64,000 nucleotides of DNA from Marisediminitalea lipolytica (GTDB taxonomy: Bacteria; Pseudomonadota; Gammaproteobacteria; Enterobacterales; Alteromonadaceae), in the NCBI RefSeq assembly GCF_001758465.1, contig NZ_MJIC01000001.1:1-64000 (forward strand). Direction: 5' to 3'. Under the pieces are notes generated by a model. That model worked only from the letters and a program-made list of their open reading frames with translations, made no database searches and was not told where the DNA came from. The first letter of the stretch is position 1. Each line of letters starts with the position of its first letter. Below are positions 1 to 8,442 of the stretch, in pieces. A program made the position numbers and the translations under genes.

Positions 1-2
1 TG

Positions 3-575
3 GAAAGGCTATGTCGGTACATCGCACGACCTGCTATCAGTGAACAACGATTGAGCCTAACTGATTCCGGTAAGGTGAAGTATGAACTCAAGACACCTTA
101 CAGAAACGGTACTACCCATGTTTTCTTTTCCCCACTTGATTTCATCGGCAAACTTGCTGCATTAGTGCCACCACCCAGACTTAATCTTACCCGATTTTAT
201 GGCGTATTTGCTCCCAATGCTAAGGTGCGTGCCGAGGTAACGGCTTCACAACGTGGAAAGAACAGCCCGCGCTTAGCAGAACATCTGAAAGATTCAGATA
301 AGCCATACCATGCGCGTGCAATGTCATGGGTTCAAAGGTTAAAAAGGGTGTTCAATATCGATATCACCCAGTGCGAAGTGTGTGAAAAGCGCAACGTAAA
401 AATCATTGCCTGCATTACGGATCCGGCTGTTACCCATAAGATATTGGCGTACATTGACAAGCAGATTTTGCTAGGTGCAAAAAAAGAAACTCTTATGCCG
501 CCACTTCGAGCTCCACCGGACGTTGCCCCATTAAGCGACTATATCATTCAACGCGACTTTGACTTTGGTGCTTAA
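3..575 (+). mobile_element. IS91-family transposase, 3' part (cut by window start)
   Basis: The reading frame is open from the first bases of the window, so the gene is cut at its 5' side; an internal ATG at 51 is not the real start. Visible text such as RLCRYIARPAISEQRLSL followed by a VPPPR...RFYGVFAPN segment is typical of the C-terminal half of IS91-type (Y2_Tnp) transposases. These HUH enzymes nick single-stranded DNA and move by rolling-circle replication, without terminal inverted repeats. The catalytic HUH and Y2 motifs lie outside the window. The C-terminus (QRDFDFGA) looks natural. Family call is by recognition; the IS boundaries are not visible. Confidence 0.85.
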
Positions 576-823
576 TACTCAAAGCCATCCTGATACCGAC
601 AATCCTTATATTTTGCCAGGAGTATTAAGTTTACTTGTAACTCGCCATTCCTGAACTCAAAGGCAGGTAAGTCACGAGTAAGCAGCACTGCCAATTCAAT
701 CAACTCACAGCAACTAGCGAAACGAAAGATGTTGGCAACAAAAATGTGTGGCTGGTCTTTTGGGTAGTAGATAGTGTTAATCCTACTTATACTTTGTAAT
801 CGTGTCATCGATATCTGCACCAC
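572..823 (-). CDS. Small hypothetical protein next to IS91 transposase
   Basis: An 83-residue frame convergent with the transposase, overlapping its last four bases. Start could also be the inner Met at residue 6. The composition is protein-like (alternating hydrophobic and charged residues, no low complexity) but I recognise no family, signal peptide or membrane segment. It may be an IS passenger, a remnant cut at the IS junction, or a chance frame. No convincing ribosome binding site. Confidence 0.25.
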   Translation of the reverse strand: MVQISMTRLQSISRINTIYYPKDQPHIFVANIFRFASCCELIELAVLLTRDLPAFEFRNGELQVNLILLAKYKDCRYQDGFEY

Positions 824-1226
824 AGTGTTACTGGATTACGATACTGATCCGGTTACCGACAGCGACATCCATGCCCTGATCAAGCATTTTGGCAAGATCT
901 TCGGCCCGGTGCGGGTGAATGCCATTCCACGGGAAGCCCTGTTAAGCCCGATGCAAGTCAAGGCCTGTATGGCAGTGGTCAATTTTACCTCCAGCCGTCT
1001 CAAGCCTACCGTGGATGAAGTGACCGTTATCTATACCACTACATGGGGTGAGACTTACGTGGTGCCCGGAAAAGAATCGCTGGATAAGTTGTGGTTTGAG
1101 TTGCAGGAGTCTGTTCCTCGCCCGCCTTGCTACATTTTTGTGCCGGAAAGTTCGCAGCGCAAACGGATTTATCAGGCTTTCATCGATGCCGCAGAGCAGG
1201 ATTTTGAGTTGCTCAACTACTGGTAA
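774..1226 (+). pseudogene. Fragment resembling C-terminal region of class I adenylate cyclase
   Basis: From about residue 18 the frame shows an AIPREALLSP segment followed by a VVNF strand and, later, VIYTTTWGETYVV. By memory these line up in order with the CyaA regions around ALYSP...IIVNL and DLLYRNSWNEV in the non-catalytic C-terminal half of enterobacterial adenylate cyclase. The first ~17 residues (MLILLILCNRVIDICTT) look like foreign sequence read through the IS91 junction. Against full-length CyaA the N-terminal catalytic part is missing and the end comes early (LLNYW stop). I infer a decayed or insertion-disrupted copy; a short paralogue of unknown role is the alternative. Confidence 0.45.
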
Positions 1227-1235
1227 TTGCGAGTG

Positions 1236-1271
1236 AAAAAACTTACCCGGGCTTCAATAATGCTGCCCGGG
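1236..1271 (-). terminator. Intrinsic terminator of the pcaD-side operon
   Basis: Seven-base arms CCCGGGC (1246-1252) and GCCCGGG (1265-1271) with a 12-base loop. On the minus strand the stem is followed by TAAGTTTTTT, i.e. a U-run. It lies about 30 bases downstream of the pcaD stop and so would end the catI-catJ-pcaF-pcaD message. Confidence 0.65.
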
Positions 1272-1299
1272 CTCACATATCGCTTTTATCAATGCGGAG

Positions 1300-2088
1300 T
1301 TATTTAACGGAAGTCAGGTGATCACGCACCAGTTGGGTAAATTCGCGACTCGACTCCAGCGAAGGCACATGGCCGGTTTGTTTAAGCTCGGCAACAGGTT
1401 TGTTGAGTGCTTTACCCAGCGCGATAAGATCTGAGGTTGGGGTCGCCACATCGTCTTCACCGGCAATCAGTAGTACCGGAATATCGGTGGCTTCCAGCGA
1501 CTCGCTCATATCCTGTTCCCCCAACCAGGCACATAACAACCCGTAGGAATGATCGTCAGTCCTGGCCAGCAGGGAAGCCCATTGAGACAGCAGGTTAGGG
1601 TAACGTTCTGTACTTTCTGGGCTGAACCAGCGGGTTACCAGGCTCGGGGCCAGGGTGCTAAGACTTTGCTGCATCACCTTGGCCTGGCGGTCCAGCCAGC
1701 CCTCCCGGCTACCAATTTTCATACCCGTATTCGTTAACGTGGCGCTAAGCAGGCGTTCACTGGCCGACGCTAATAGCTGCTGACCTAACATGCCGCCAAT
1801 GGAGGTTCCCACAAAGTGAAAGGTTGCTATGCCCAGCTCATCGCAAAGCTGCAGCAGATCATCAACCAGGCGTGAGTCTTCCAGGCTGGTGGTGTCGGCA
1901 CTGTATGGCGTGCTGTCACCGTGTCCGGCTAAGTCAAAGCGCAGGATACTGAAATTGGTGGTCAGGTCGGGCACCAGGTAATCCCACACGTGCATATTCA
2001 TGCCCAGCGGGTGGGCTAATACCACCGTGGGTTTGCCTGGATTGTCGATAAACTGGTAATTAATACCTTGTTGCGTTGATACTGGCAT
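1300..2088 (-). CDS. pcaD: 3-oxoadipate enol-lactonase
   Basis: Cytosolic alpha/beta hydrolase that opens 3-oxoadipate enol-lactone to 3-oxoadipate, the step where catechol and protocatechuate routes merge. 262 residues, normal for PcaD. Visible features are the oxyanion-loop LAHPLGM, the nucleophile elbow GTSIGG with Ser96, an acidic residue in GEDD (211-213) and the catalytic His240 in TGHVPS. It is the last gene of a minus-strand run catI-catJ-pcaF-pcaD, 9 bases after pcaF, and is followed by an intrinsic terminator. With catABC across the regulator pair it completes the lower benzoate pathway. Confidence 0.93.
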   Translation of the reverse strand: MPVSTQQGINYQFIDNPGKPTVVLAHPLGMNMHVWDYLVPDLTTNFSILRFDLAGHGDSTPYSADTTSLEDSRLVDDLLQLCDELGIATFHFVGTSIGGMLGQQLLASASERLLSATLTNTGMKIGSREGWLDRQAKVMQQSLSTLAPSLVTRWFSPESTERYPNLLSQWASLLARTDDHSYGLLCAWLGEQDMSESLEATDIPVLLIAGEDDVATPTSDLIALGKALNKPVAELKQTGHVPSLESSREFTQLVRDHLTSVK

Positions 2089-2097
2089 AACGATGTC

Positions 2098-3300
2098 CTA
2101 AACCCGTTTTAAAAGTGTGGCAATACCCTGACCCACGCCAATGCACATGCTGCATAAGGCGTACTCGGCAGATGATTCTTCAAACTGCAGCGCTGCCGTT
2201 TGCAGTAAACGTGCACCAGACATGCCCAGCGGATGGCCCAGAGCAATCGCACCGCCGTTAGGGTTTACGCGACTGTCATCAGCGCTCAGCCCCAGCTCCT
2301 GCAAACAACCAAGCGCCTGTGCGGCAAACGCTTCGTTTAGTTCTATTATGCCGATATCGTCAAGGCTTAGCTGCTGTTTAGCAAGTAATTTCTGCACTGC
2401 CGGTACCGGGCCAATGCCCATCACCGACGGTTCAACACCGGCTGTCGCCATGCCCTTGATTTGCGCAACAGGCACCAGGTTATAGCGTTTTACTGCACTT
2501 TCACTGGCGACCAGCATAGCCGCAGCACCATCGTTGATGCCGGAGGCATTGCCCGCGGTTACACTGCCATTTTTCCGGAAGGGCGCTTTCAGTTTTGCCA
2601 GCGCTTCCAGCGTGGTTTGCGGGCGCAGGTGTTCATCTTTATCGATGATGACCGGATCGCCTTTTCGTGGCTGATAGCTTACCGGCACGATTTCTTTGGC
2701 AAAACGCCCGGATTCCTGAGCGGCAGCGGCCTTTTGCTGAGACTGACTGGCAAACACATCCTGGGCTTCACGACTGATACCATAACGTTCTGCCACATTC
2801 TCTGCGGTTTCAGGCATGGTCTCTGTGCCATATTGTTTCTTTAGCGCCGGATTAATAAAGCGCCAGCCCATGGTGGTATCTTCCAGCTTCTGGCCACGAT
2901 CGTACGGCCCGCTGGATTTACCCATTACAAACGGCGCTCGTGACATGGATTCAACACCACCGGCTAAAATCAGATCGGCATCGCCCGTTACAATACTACG
3001 ATAGGCCAGGCCTACGGCATCCATGCCGGAACCGCACAAGCGGTTAATGGTTGTGGCTGGTACCGAATGGGGCAGTCCGGCCAGCAGTGTAGCCATTCTG
3101 GCTACGTTACGGTTATCCTCACCGGCCTGGTTGGCACAACCAAAAAAGGCATCATCAATTGCGTCAGCAGGCAGGTCCGGGCATTGCGCCAGCACCGCCT
3201 GAATAACCTGGGCTAACAGATCATCGGGTCGAATCGGTGCCAGTGCGCCGCCATAGCGACCAATTGCTGAACGTCTTGGATGACAAAGATATACATTCAT
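2098..3300 (-). CDS. pcaF: 3-oxoadipyl-CoA thiolase
   Basis: Cleaves 3-oxoadipyl-CoA with CoA to succinyl-CoA and acetyl-CoA, the final step of the beta-ketoadipate pathway. 400 residues, the standard length. The thiolase fold is marked by the acyl-accepting Cys89 in NRLCGSG, His356 in ALGHPLG and the second catalytic Cys386 in the CSMCIGVGQG end motif. The stop of catJ shares base 3300 with this start, so translation is probably coupled. Specificity for 3-oxoadipyl-CoA rather than acetoacetyl-CoA is inferred from context. Confidence 0.93.
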   Translation of the reverse strand: MNVYLCHPRRSAIGRYGGALAPIRPDDLLAQVIQAVLAQCPDLPADAIDDAFFGCANQAGEDNRNVARMATLLAGLPHSVPATTINRLCGSGMDAVGLAYRSIVTGDADLILAGGVESMSRAPFVMGKSSGPYDRGQKLEDTTMGWRFINPALKKQYGTETMPETAENVAERYGISREAQDVFASQSQQKAAAAQESGRFAKEIVPVSYQPRKGDPVIIDKDEHLRPQTTLEALAKLKAPFRKNGSVTAGNASGINDGAAAMLVASESAVKRYNLVPVAQIKGMATAGVEPSVMGIGPVPAVQKLLAKQQLSLDDIGIIELNEAFAAQALGCLQELGLSADDSRVNPNGGAIALGHPLGMSGARLLQTAALQFEESSAEYALCSMCIGVGQGIATLLKRV

Positions 3301-4121
3301 TATACGCTCTCCGTTTTATTGTGAGCTTCGGCGGTAACCCGTTTAAGTTCCCGCAATACTTCAATTTCTTGTTGGCTTGGGAGATCGGTAGTTTGCAAGG
3401 CATCGGCAAAACGCACGTCCCAGCCGGTTGCCTCGGTAACCTGCTCTCTGGTTACGCCTGGGTGCAAACTCACCACAATCAGCTCGTTGGTTTCAGGCTC
3501 CGGGCGCAGAATACACAAGTCGGTGATCACCATAACCGGCCCTTTGCCGATGGTTTTTCTGCCCCGTCGCGCCTGGCCATCGCGGCCAAAGCCCAGCGTG
3601 GTGACAAAGTCCACGTCTTTAACAAAGGTGCGTACCGAATGTTTAAGAGTAACAATCACCTCTTTGGCATTGGTTGAGATTTCCGGTGCACCACCGCCGC
3701 CCGGTAAGCGTACTTTCGGGTTTGCGTAACTGTGCGCGCCGTCGGCACCCTCTGCCGGGTGATTCGCTGCGATAACAGTGGTATTGAGGTTGGCGTAACG
3801 GTCAATTTGCGCCGTGCCTAAAAAGCCAACATCAATATGGCCGCCTTGCAGCCAGTAGCGGAACATTTCCGGCACGGAAACGGTGGTTAAGGCCGATTCA
3901 CACAGCTCACCGTCACCAATGGATAAAGGCAGTACGCGGGGTTTGGTTTCGATTGTGCCTGACTCGTAAATTAAGGTGATGTCCGGTGCGTGGGTCAGCC
4001 GCGCCAGGTTGGCCGCCTCGCTGGGCAAACCAATGCCAACAAAGCAGGTGGAGCCGTTATGCAGCGCACGGGCGGCGGTAATGGTCATCATTTCAGCGGC
4101 GCTATATTGCTCAGTACTCAT
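3300..4121 (-). CDS. catJ: 3-oxoadipate CoA-transferase, beta subunit (CatJ type)
   Basis: Beta subunit of the heteromeric enzyme that moves CoA from succinyl-CoA to 3-oxoadipate. 273 residues. The sequence closely follows the CatJ pattern known from Pseudomonas knackmussii (FVGIGLPSEAANLARLT, LIYESGTI, VRLPGGGGAPEI) rather than the shorter PcaJ pattern. The Glu in YESG sits where the catalytic glutamate of family I CoA-transferases is expected. It overlaps catI by four bases (ATGA). Glutaconate CoA-transferase-like relatives exist, but the pca/cat neighbours support the 3-oxoadipate role. Confidence 0.88.
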   Translation of the reverse strand: MSTEQYSAAEMMTITAARALHNGSTCFVGIGLPSEAANLARLTHAPDITLIYESGTIETKPRVLPLSIGDGELCESALTTVSVPEMFRYWLQGGHIDVGFLGTAQIDRYANLNTTVIAANHPAEGADGAHSYANPKVRLPGGGGAPEISTNAKEVIVTLKHSVRTFVKDVDFVTTLGFGRDGQARRGRKTIGKGPVMVITDLCILRPEPETNELIVVSLHPGVTREQVTEATGWDVRFADALQTTDLPSQQEIEVLRELKRVTAEAHNKTESV

Positions 4122-4933
4122 AGTGCGTCTCCGTTAATTACTTGTTCATCCAGCCATTTGTTAAAGTTTTCGCGGCTACGGCTAATACCGTCCCACTCTT
4201 TGTAGTAGCTGTTATTGCGAGGATAGTAGCCCTGGGCATAAGACGGGGATGCACCGCCGGGAACGGTAGCTATGGCATCGACAGACCAGGCAGGTAGAAC
4301 GCAGCTGTTCGGGCCGGCGCCGAGGTCATCGACAATTTCTTCAACGGTGACAATGCAGTGGCGGGAAGACAGTGCAACTTCTTTTTGTACGCCAACAATG
4401 CCTTCTAGCAGCACGTTGCCGGCTTTGTCGGCTTTCTGCGCGTGGATAATGCCGATATCGGGCTTAATGGCCGGTACCGCGGCAAGCTCTTCGCCGGTGA
4501 ACGGGCAAAAAATCGTTTTAATGTTCGGATTGACATCTTTTAAGTCGCTGCCGACATAACCGCGAAATACCGCCATAGGCAGGCCTGAAGCGCCGGCCTC
4601 GTAGGCGTTAGCCATTGCTGCATGACTGTGTTCTTCAATTTCCACCGGGCGGGGATAGCTGTGTTCAATGGCATCGCGAACCCGGTGTAACGAACCCACT
4701 CCCGGGTTGCCGCCCCAGGAAAATACCAGCTTTCTGACACAACCTGCGCCAACCAGCTGATCGTAAATCAGATCCGGGGTCATGCGGATAAGGGTCAGAT
4801 TGCGGCGTTGCTGACGAATGATCTCGTGTCCTGCAGCAAAGGGAATTAAATGAGTAAAGCCTTCAAGTGCAATGGTATGCCCGTCGCGCACACCATCTGC
4901 AATGGCTTGTGAAAGAGTAGTAAAAACTGTCAT
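4118..4933 (-). CDS. catI: 3-oxoadipate CoA-transferase, alpha subunit (CatI type)
   Basis: Alpha subunit partnering CatJ. 271 residues with the CatI signature segments ALEGFTHLIP, VFSWGGNPGVGSLHR and CIVTVEEIVDDL. It is the first gene of the minus-strand operon and faces the IclR-type regulator gene across about 200 bases holding a palindromic operator just upstream of its start. It carries no signal peptide, as expected of a cytosolic enzyme. Symbols pcaI and catI are both used for this activity; catI fits the sequence type better. Confidence 0.88.
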   Translation of the reverse strand: MTVFTTLSQAIADGVRDGHTIALEGFTHLIPFAAGHEIIRQQRRNLTLIRMTPDLIYDQLVGAGCVRKLVFSWGGNPGVGSLHRVRDAIEHSYPRPVEIEEHSHAAMANAYEAGASGLPMAVFRGYVGSDLKDVNPNIKTIFCPFTGEELAAVPAIKPDIGIIHAQKADKAGNVLLEGIVGVQKEVALSSRHCIVTVEEIVDDLGAGPNSCVLPAWSVDAIATVPGGASPSYAQGYYPRNNSYYKEWDGISRSRENFNKWLDEQVINGDAL

Positions 4934-4938
4934 AATAA

Positions 4939-4956
4939 AAGTTCGCCATACGAATT
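4939..4956. promoter_or_regulatory. Putative IclR-type (PcaR-like) operator, copy 1
   Basis: Palindrome TTCG-N5-CGAA (4942-4954) inside AAGTTCGCCATACGAATT, only 6 bases upstream of the catI start and in the divergent catI/regulator promoter. Its reverse complement matches 17 of 18 bases of a second site at 20092-20109, which argues for a real binding site. Assignment to the adjacent IclR-type protein is inference. Confidence 0.6.
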
Positions 4957-5130
4957 AAAATTCACATTGCAAACAAAATAAATGATCTAATCAGTGCTGG
5001 TCAAGAATAAATTGTTAAAAAAATGCGCAGCGCGCGGGCAGTTTCCGATTATGTGGCTGAAAAAAATAGAGAACTGGTACTTAACAGCGGAATAAGAAAT
5101 AATTGCGCAGACGAAAATGAGAATGACACC

Positions 5131-5910
5131 ATGAGTGATGACAAAATCCTCCCTGATCACAGGGATTACATAAGCGCCCTGGCCACCGGGCTGGAAGTGT
5201 TGGCAGCTTTCGACGCTGAGCATCAGCAGATGACACTGACTCAGGTTGCCGAGCGGATGGGCATCGACCGCGCCAAGGCGCGCCGGTTTTTACTTACGTT
5301 GCATGCCCTGGGTTTTATCCGCCGCGACGGCAGGGTGTTTGCGCTCACTCCTAAAGTACTGACGCTGGGGCAGGCGTATACCGCCAGTAATAACTATCTG
5401 GCCGTGGTTGAACATTACCTGAAAGACATCACGCTGAGTCTTGGCGAGTCTGCCTCGTTGGGGAAACTCGACGGCCAGTACGTGGTTTATGTTGCAAGGT
5501 CGCCAGCCTCACACCGGCTGATGTCAATTAACATCACCACCGGCACCCGGTTGCCTGCGCCTTATACCTCCATGGGACGGGTGCTGGCGGCCTGGCTCGA
5601 CAGTGCGGAGCAAAAAGTATGGCTTAGTGAAGCGCAGTTAACGGCCCATACCCGCCGCAGTGTCACCACCCCTGAAGCACTCAAAGAAGTTTTAGATGTC
5701 ACTCGCGAGCAGGGCTACAACATTGTTGATCAGGAACTTGAAGAGGGGCTGCGCTCAGTTGCAGTGCCGGTGTTCAGTGGCAAGGGCGGTTTGATTGGGG
5801 CAATGAACGTGAGTACCAATGCCTCGCGGGTGAGCCTTGAGACGCTGACTAACGAGTGCTTACCGGTGTTGCAGCAGGCGGCACAGAATATTCGCGCTGA
5901 TACCCGCTAA
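5131..5910 (+). CDS. IclR-family regulator of the beta-ketoadipate genes (PcaR-like)
   Basis: DNA-binding regulator with an N-terminal winged helix (MTLTQVAERMGIDRAKARRF) and a C-terminal IclR effector domain (ARSPASHRLMS, LPAPYTSMGRVLAAWL, EGLRSVAVPVF). The PcaR/CatR/PobR group of this family binds aromatic or ketoadipate pathway intermediates. I start at ATG 5131 (259 residues, usual size). An in-frame ATG at 5023 would add 36 residues of non-family sequence and run through the promoter. Divergent from catI with a shared operator region, it most likely controls catIJ-pcaFD and itself, and perhaps the second operator copy near 20.1 kb. Confidence 0.8.
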   Translation: MSDDKILPDHRDYISALATGLEVLAAFDAEHQQMTLTQVAERMGIDRAKARRFLLTLHALGFIRRDGRVFALTPKVLTLGQAYTASNNYLAVVEHYLKDITLSLGESASLGKLDGQYVVYVARSPASHRLMSINITTGTRLPAPYTSMGRVLAAWLDSAEQKVWLSEAQLTAHTRRSVTTPEALKEVLDVTREQGYNIVDQELEEGLRSVAVPVFSGKGGLIGAMNVSTNASRVSLETLTNECLPVLQQAAQNIRADTR

Positions 5911-5975
5911 GTAACTTTATACACAATACCAAACACTCGCCCGGCAACCCTGTGTACTGGGCAGACCCTGTGTTA

Positions 5976-6881
5976 TCAGGGGTATTTTCCATCAATGCGG
6001 TTTTGTACTAATTCATTAACAATGGTCATAGCGGCGGTCATCATTTCATCTGATGCTTCTGCTCGCTGACTGCAGATCACCGGGCTGGTAATGCCTTCCT
6101 CTTCCAGCGATACAAACGCCACGCCGTCGCGATTTATTCGCTTTACCTGCTCCGGCACCAGGGTAAAGCCCATTTCGGAGGCGACCAGGCCGAGTGCGGT
6201 CTGAATATCATTTACCTGTTGGGCTACCTTCACTTTTAGTCCCCGGCTGGTGAACAGATCGCGGCAGATATTGGCAAAGGTCGGCGGCGGGCCTGCCGGA
6301 TAAAGTATTAATGGCAACTCGGCAAGTTGCGCCATCGACATCTTTGAGCCGGCCAGAGGATGATTGATAGGTAACGCCGCCAGCATGGGCTCACGAAACA
6401 GCAGTGTTTGCGTGACATCTTCGTCGGCACTGGGCATTAATACCCGGCCAAAACCGATGTCCAGTCTGCCAGCTTTTAGTGCCTCTACCTGCTCGCCGGT
6501 TTTGAGTTCGTGAAGTTCAACCTCGGCTCGAGTTGTCTGACGCAGCCGTCTGATCAGCAGCGGTAACTGACCATAAAATACCGACGGCACGAAGCCAATT
6601 CGAAACAGGCGCTTCTCGCCGGTATGAATACGCTGGGTTTCCTCAATGCTTGATTCTAACTTTTCGAGTATTAGTTGGGCCTGCTTCCAAAAGTGTTCAC
6701 CTGCCTTGGTTAGCGTGATGCCGCGAGCCTGGCGCTCAAATAAATCAACGCCCATTTCTTCTTCTAACTGTTTGATCTGCCTTGTTAAAGGTGGCTGAGC
6801 CATAAACAGTTTCTCGGCTGCACGAGTCATATTTTTTGCTTCTGCAACGGCACAGAAGTAACGCAGGTGTCGTAACTCCAC
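5976..6881 (-). CDS. LysR-family muconate/benzoate-responsive regulator (BenM/CatM-like)
   Basis: LysR regulator: N-terminal helix-turn-helix (MTRAAEKLFMAQPPLTRQIKQ) and a C-terminal inducer domain (RIGFVPSVFYG, LALGLVASEMGF...LVP). Without the first Met the N-terminus is (V/M)ELRHLRYF, nearly that of Acinetobacter BenM/CatM. This supports the GTG at 6881 as start. The ATG at 6884 is only one base from the GGGAGG ribosome site, whereas the GTG is four bases away. It is divergent from catB, so it should activate cat-ben with cis,cis-muconate as inducer. Catalogues may list the start at 6884. Confidence 0.85.
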   Translation of the reverse strand: MELRHLRYFCAVAEAKNMTRAAEKLFMAQPPLTRQIKQLEEEMGVDLFERQARGITLTKAGEHFWKQAQLILEKLESSIEETQRIHTGEKRLFRIGFVPSVFYGQLPLLIRRLRQTTRAEVELHELKTGEQVEALKAGRLDIGFGRVLMPSADEDVTQTLLFREPMLAALPINHPLAGSKMSMAQLAELPLILYPAGPPPTFANICRDLFTSRGLKVKVAQQVNDIQTALGLVASEMGFTLVPEQVKRINRDGVAFVSLEEEGITSPVICSQRAEASDEMMTAAMTIVNELVQNRIDGKYP

Positions 6882-6882
6882 C

Positions 6883-6897
6883 ATACCTCCCGGGTAT
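6883..6897. promoter_or_regulatory. ATAC-N7-GTAT LysR (BenM/CatM) binding site
   Basis: A perfect match to the ATAC-N7-GTAT consensus known for BenM and CatM sits at 6883-6897, across the ribosome binding site and first codon of the LysR gene and about 95 bases upstream of catB. Position suggests autorepression and possibly a distal site for catB activation. The match is seen; the function is inferred. Confidence 0.6.
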
Positions 6898-6989
6898 CAG
6901 TCCCAACTAAATCAATATTGGTTGTTAATAAAAAATATAGGTAGGTTTACATCCAGATATTTTATGGCAACACAAATTTAACAAGCGAA

Positions 6990-8102
6990 ATGATAACACA
7001 AATACAAACTTACATCGTCGATATTCCAACGATACGACCGCACAAGTTGTCGATGACTTCCATGGCTGTGCAATCCATGGTGATTGTCCGCATCACCGAC
7101 AGCGAAGGCCGTCAGGGCATTGGCGAAGGCACCACCATTGGTGGTTTGGCTTATGGGCCTGAGAGCCCCGAAAGTATCAAAACCAACATCGACAGTTACT
7201 TCGCGCCTTACCTTAAAGGTAAGTCTGTCGACAATCCCAGAGCGCTGATGAACCAGCTGAATACGCTGTTCCGTGGCAATGGTCTGGCTAAATCGGCTGT
7301 ACAAACTGCGCTGCTCGATTTACGCGGTCAGCAACTTGGTGTACCGGTTTCAAGCCTACTTGGCGGCGCCTGCCATGCTCACTTACCGTGCTTATGGGTA
7401 TTGGCATCCGGTAATACCGACAAAGACATTTATGAAGCCAAGAAGATGATTGCTGAGCGTCGTCACAACATTTTCAAAATTAAAATTGGCTCGCGCAGTG
7501 TACGGGACGATGTCGCTCACGTTGCCGCCATCAAAGCCGCATTAGGTGATTCGGTAAGCATTCGCGTGGATGTCAATCAGGCGTGGACCGAGTCTCAGGC
7601 TGCGCTGGGGATGGCAGCACTGCAGGAAGCCGGTATCGATTGGGTAGAACAGCCTACGCTGGCAAAAGATTACGCCAGCCTGGTAAGACTGGCGAACAAA
7701 TTCAATATCGGCGTGATGGCTGATGAATCAGTGGCCGATAGTGCCGATTGTTTTGATTTGGCGGCCCGCGGCTTCAATGGTTCGGTGGCGCTGAAAATAG
7801 GTAAGGCCGGTGGCTTGTTTGGTGCGCTGGATGCAGCGGCAGTGTGTTCTGCCGCGGGTGTCGGACTTTACGGCGGTACCTTACTGGAAGGCACCATTGG
7901 TACTGTTGCGGCGCTACATGCGTGGTCGACCCTGCCAGCCATCGAAGCCAGCACCGAAATGTTCGGGCCGTTATTACAGCGCGACGACATTGTAAAAACT
8001 CCTCTTAATTATCATGAATTTGGCGTTGATATTCCTGCCACTCCGGGACTCGGAGTGGAGCTTGACGAAGACAAGCTGCGCGAATACGCCCGTAAAAACT
8101 AA
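6990..8102 (+). CDS. catB: Muconate cycloisomerase
   Basis: Converts cis,cis-muconate to muconolactone in the catechol ortho-cleavage path. 370 residues; enolase superfamily. Catalytic K163-x-K165 in FKIKIG, metal ligands D194 (RVDVNQ), E220 (DWVEQP) and D245 (MADES), and Lys269 in ALKIGKAGG are in the expected order. First gene of the plus-strand catBCA-benABCD run, 12 bases before catC, divergent from its presumed LysR activator. The AAATG start at 6990 has only a weak ribosome site (AAGCGA). Confidence 0.95.
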   Translation: MITQIQTYIVDIPTIRPHKLSMTSMAVQSMVIVRITDSEGRQGIGEGTTIGGLAYGPESPESIKTNIDSYFAPYLKGKSVDNPRALMNQLNTLFRGNGLAKSAVQTALLDLRGQQLGVPVSSLLGGACHAHLPCLWVLASGNTDKDIYEAKKMIAERRHNIFKIKIGSRSVRDDVAHVAAIKAALGDSVSIRVDVNQAWTESQAALGMAALQEAGIDWVEQPTLAKDYASLVRLANKFNIGVMADESVADSADCFDLAARGFNGSVALKIGKAGGLFGALDAAAVCSAAGVGLYGGTLLEGTIGTVAALHAWSTLPAIEASTEMFGPLLQRDDIVKTPLNYHEFGVDIPATPGLGVELDEDKLREYARKN

Positions 8103-8114
8103 TAAGGATTAACC

Positions 8115-8393
8115 ATGCTTTTTAAAGTTGAAATGACCGTCAACCCGCCGTCTCACCTGAGCGAAGAGGAATTCAACGCGATCAAAATCAAGGAAAAAAA
8201 CTATGCAGAGGAACTGCAGCGCGAAGGGATTTGGGTACACCTTTGGCGGGTTGCCGGCTTATACGCAAATGTCAGCATTTTTGAGGTGCGGGATAACCAG
8301 CATCTGCACGATGTGCTGATGGCGTTACCGCTGTACCCCTACATGAACGTTTCGGTGACACCGCTGTGTCAGCATCCGTCATCAATTAAATAA
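8115..8393 (+). CDS. catC: Muconolactone delta-isomerase
   Basis: Small cytosolic enzyme (92 residues, family norm about 92-96) that isomerises muconolactone to 3-oxoadipate enol-lactone, the PcaD substrate. Start MLFKVEMTVNPPSHL and the RVAGLYANVSIFEV and ALPLYPYM segments are diagnostic. AAGGA ribosome site directly upstream. Family members form a large ring-like decamer. Confidence 0.95.
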   Translation: MLFKVEMTVNPPSHLSEEEFNAIKIKEKNYAEELQREGIWVHLWRVAGLYANVSIFEVRDNQHLHDVLMALPLYPYMNVSVTPLCQHPSSIK

Positions 8394-8442
8394 ACACCAA
8401 CAGGCAAGCAATACCGCACCCGGTAGTTCGGAGATAACGACT

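Noticed and set aside
3300-4933. Annotation as glutaconate CoA-transferase
   Set aside because: Subunits follow CatI/CatJ closely and sit with pcaF, pcaD and a ketoadipate-type regulator.
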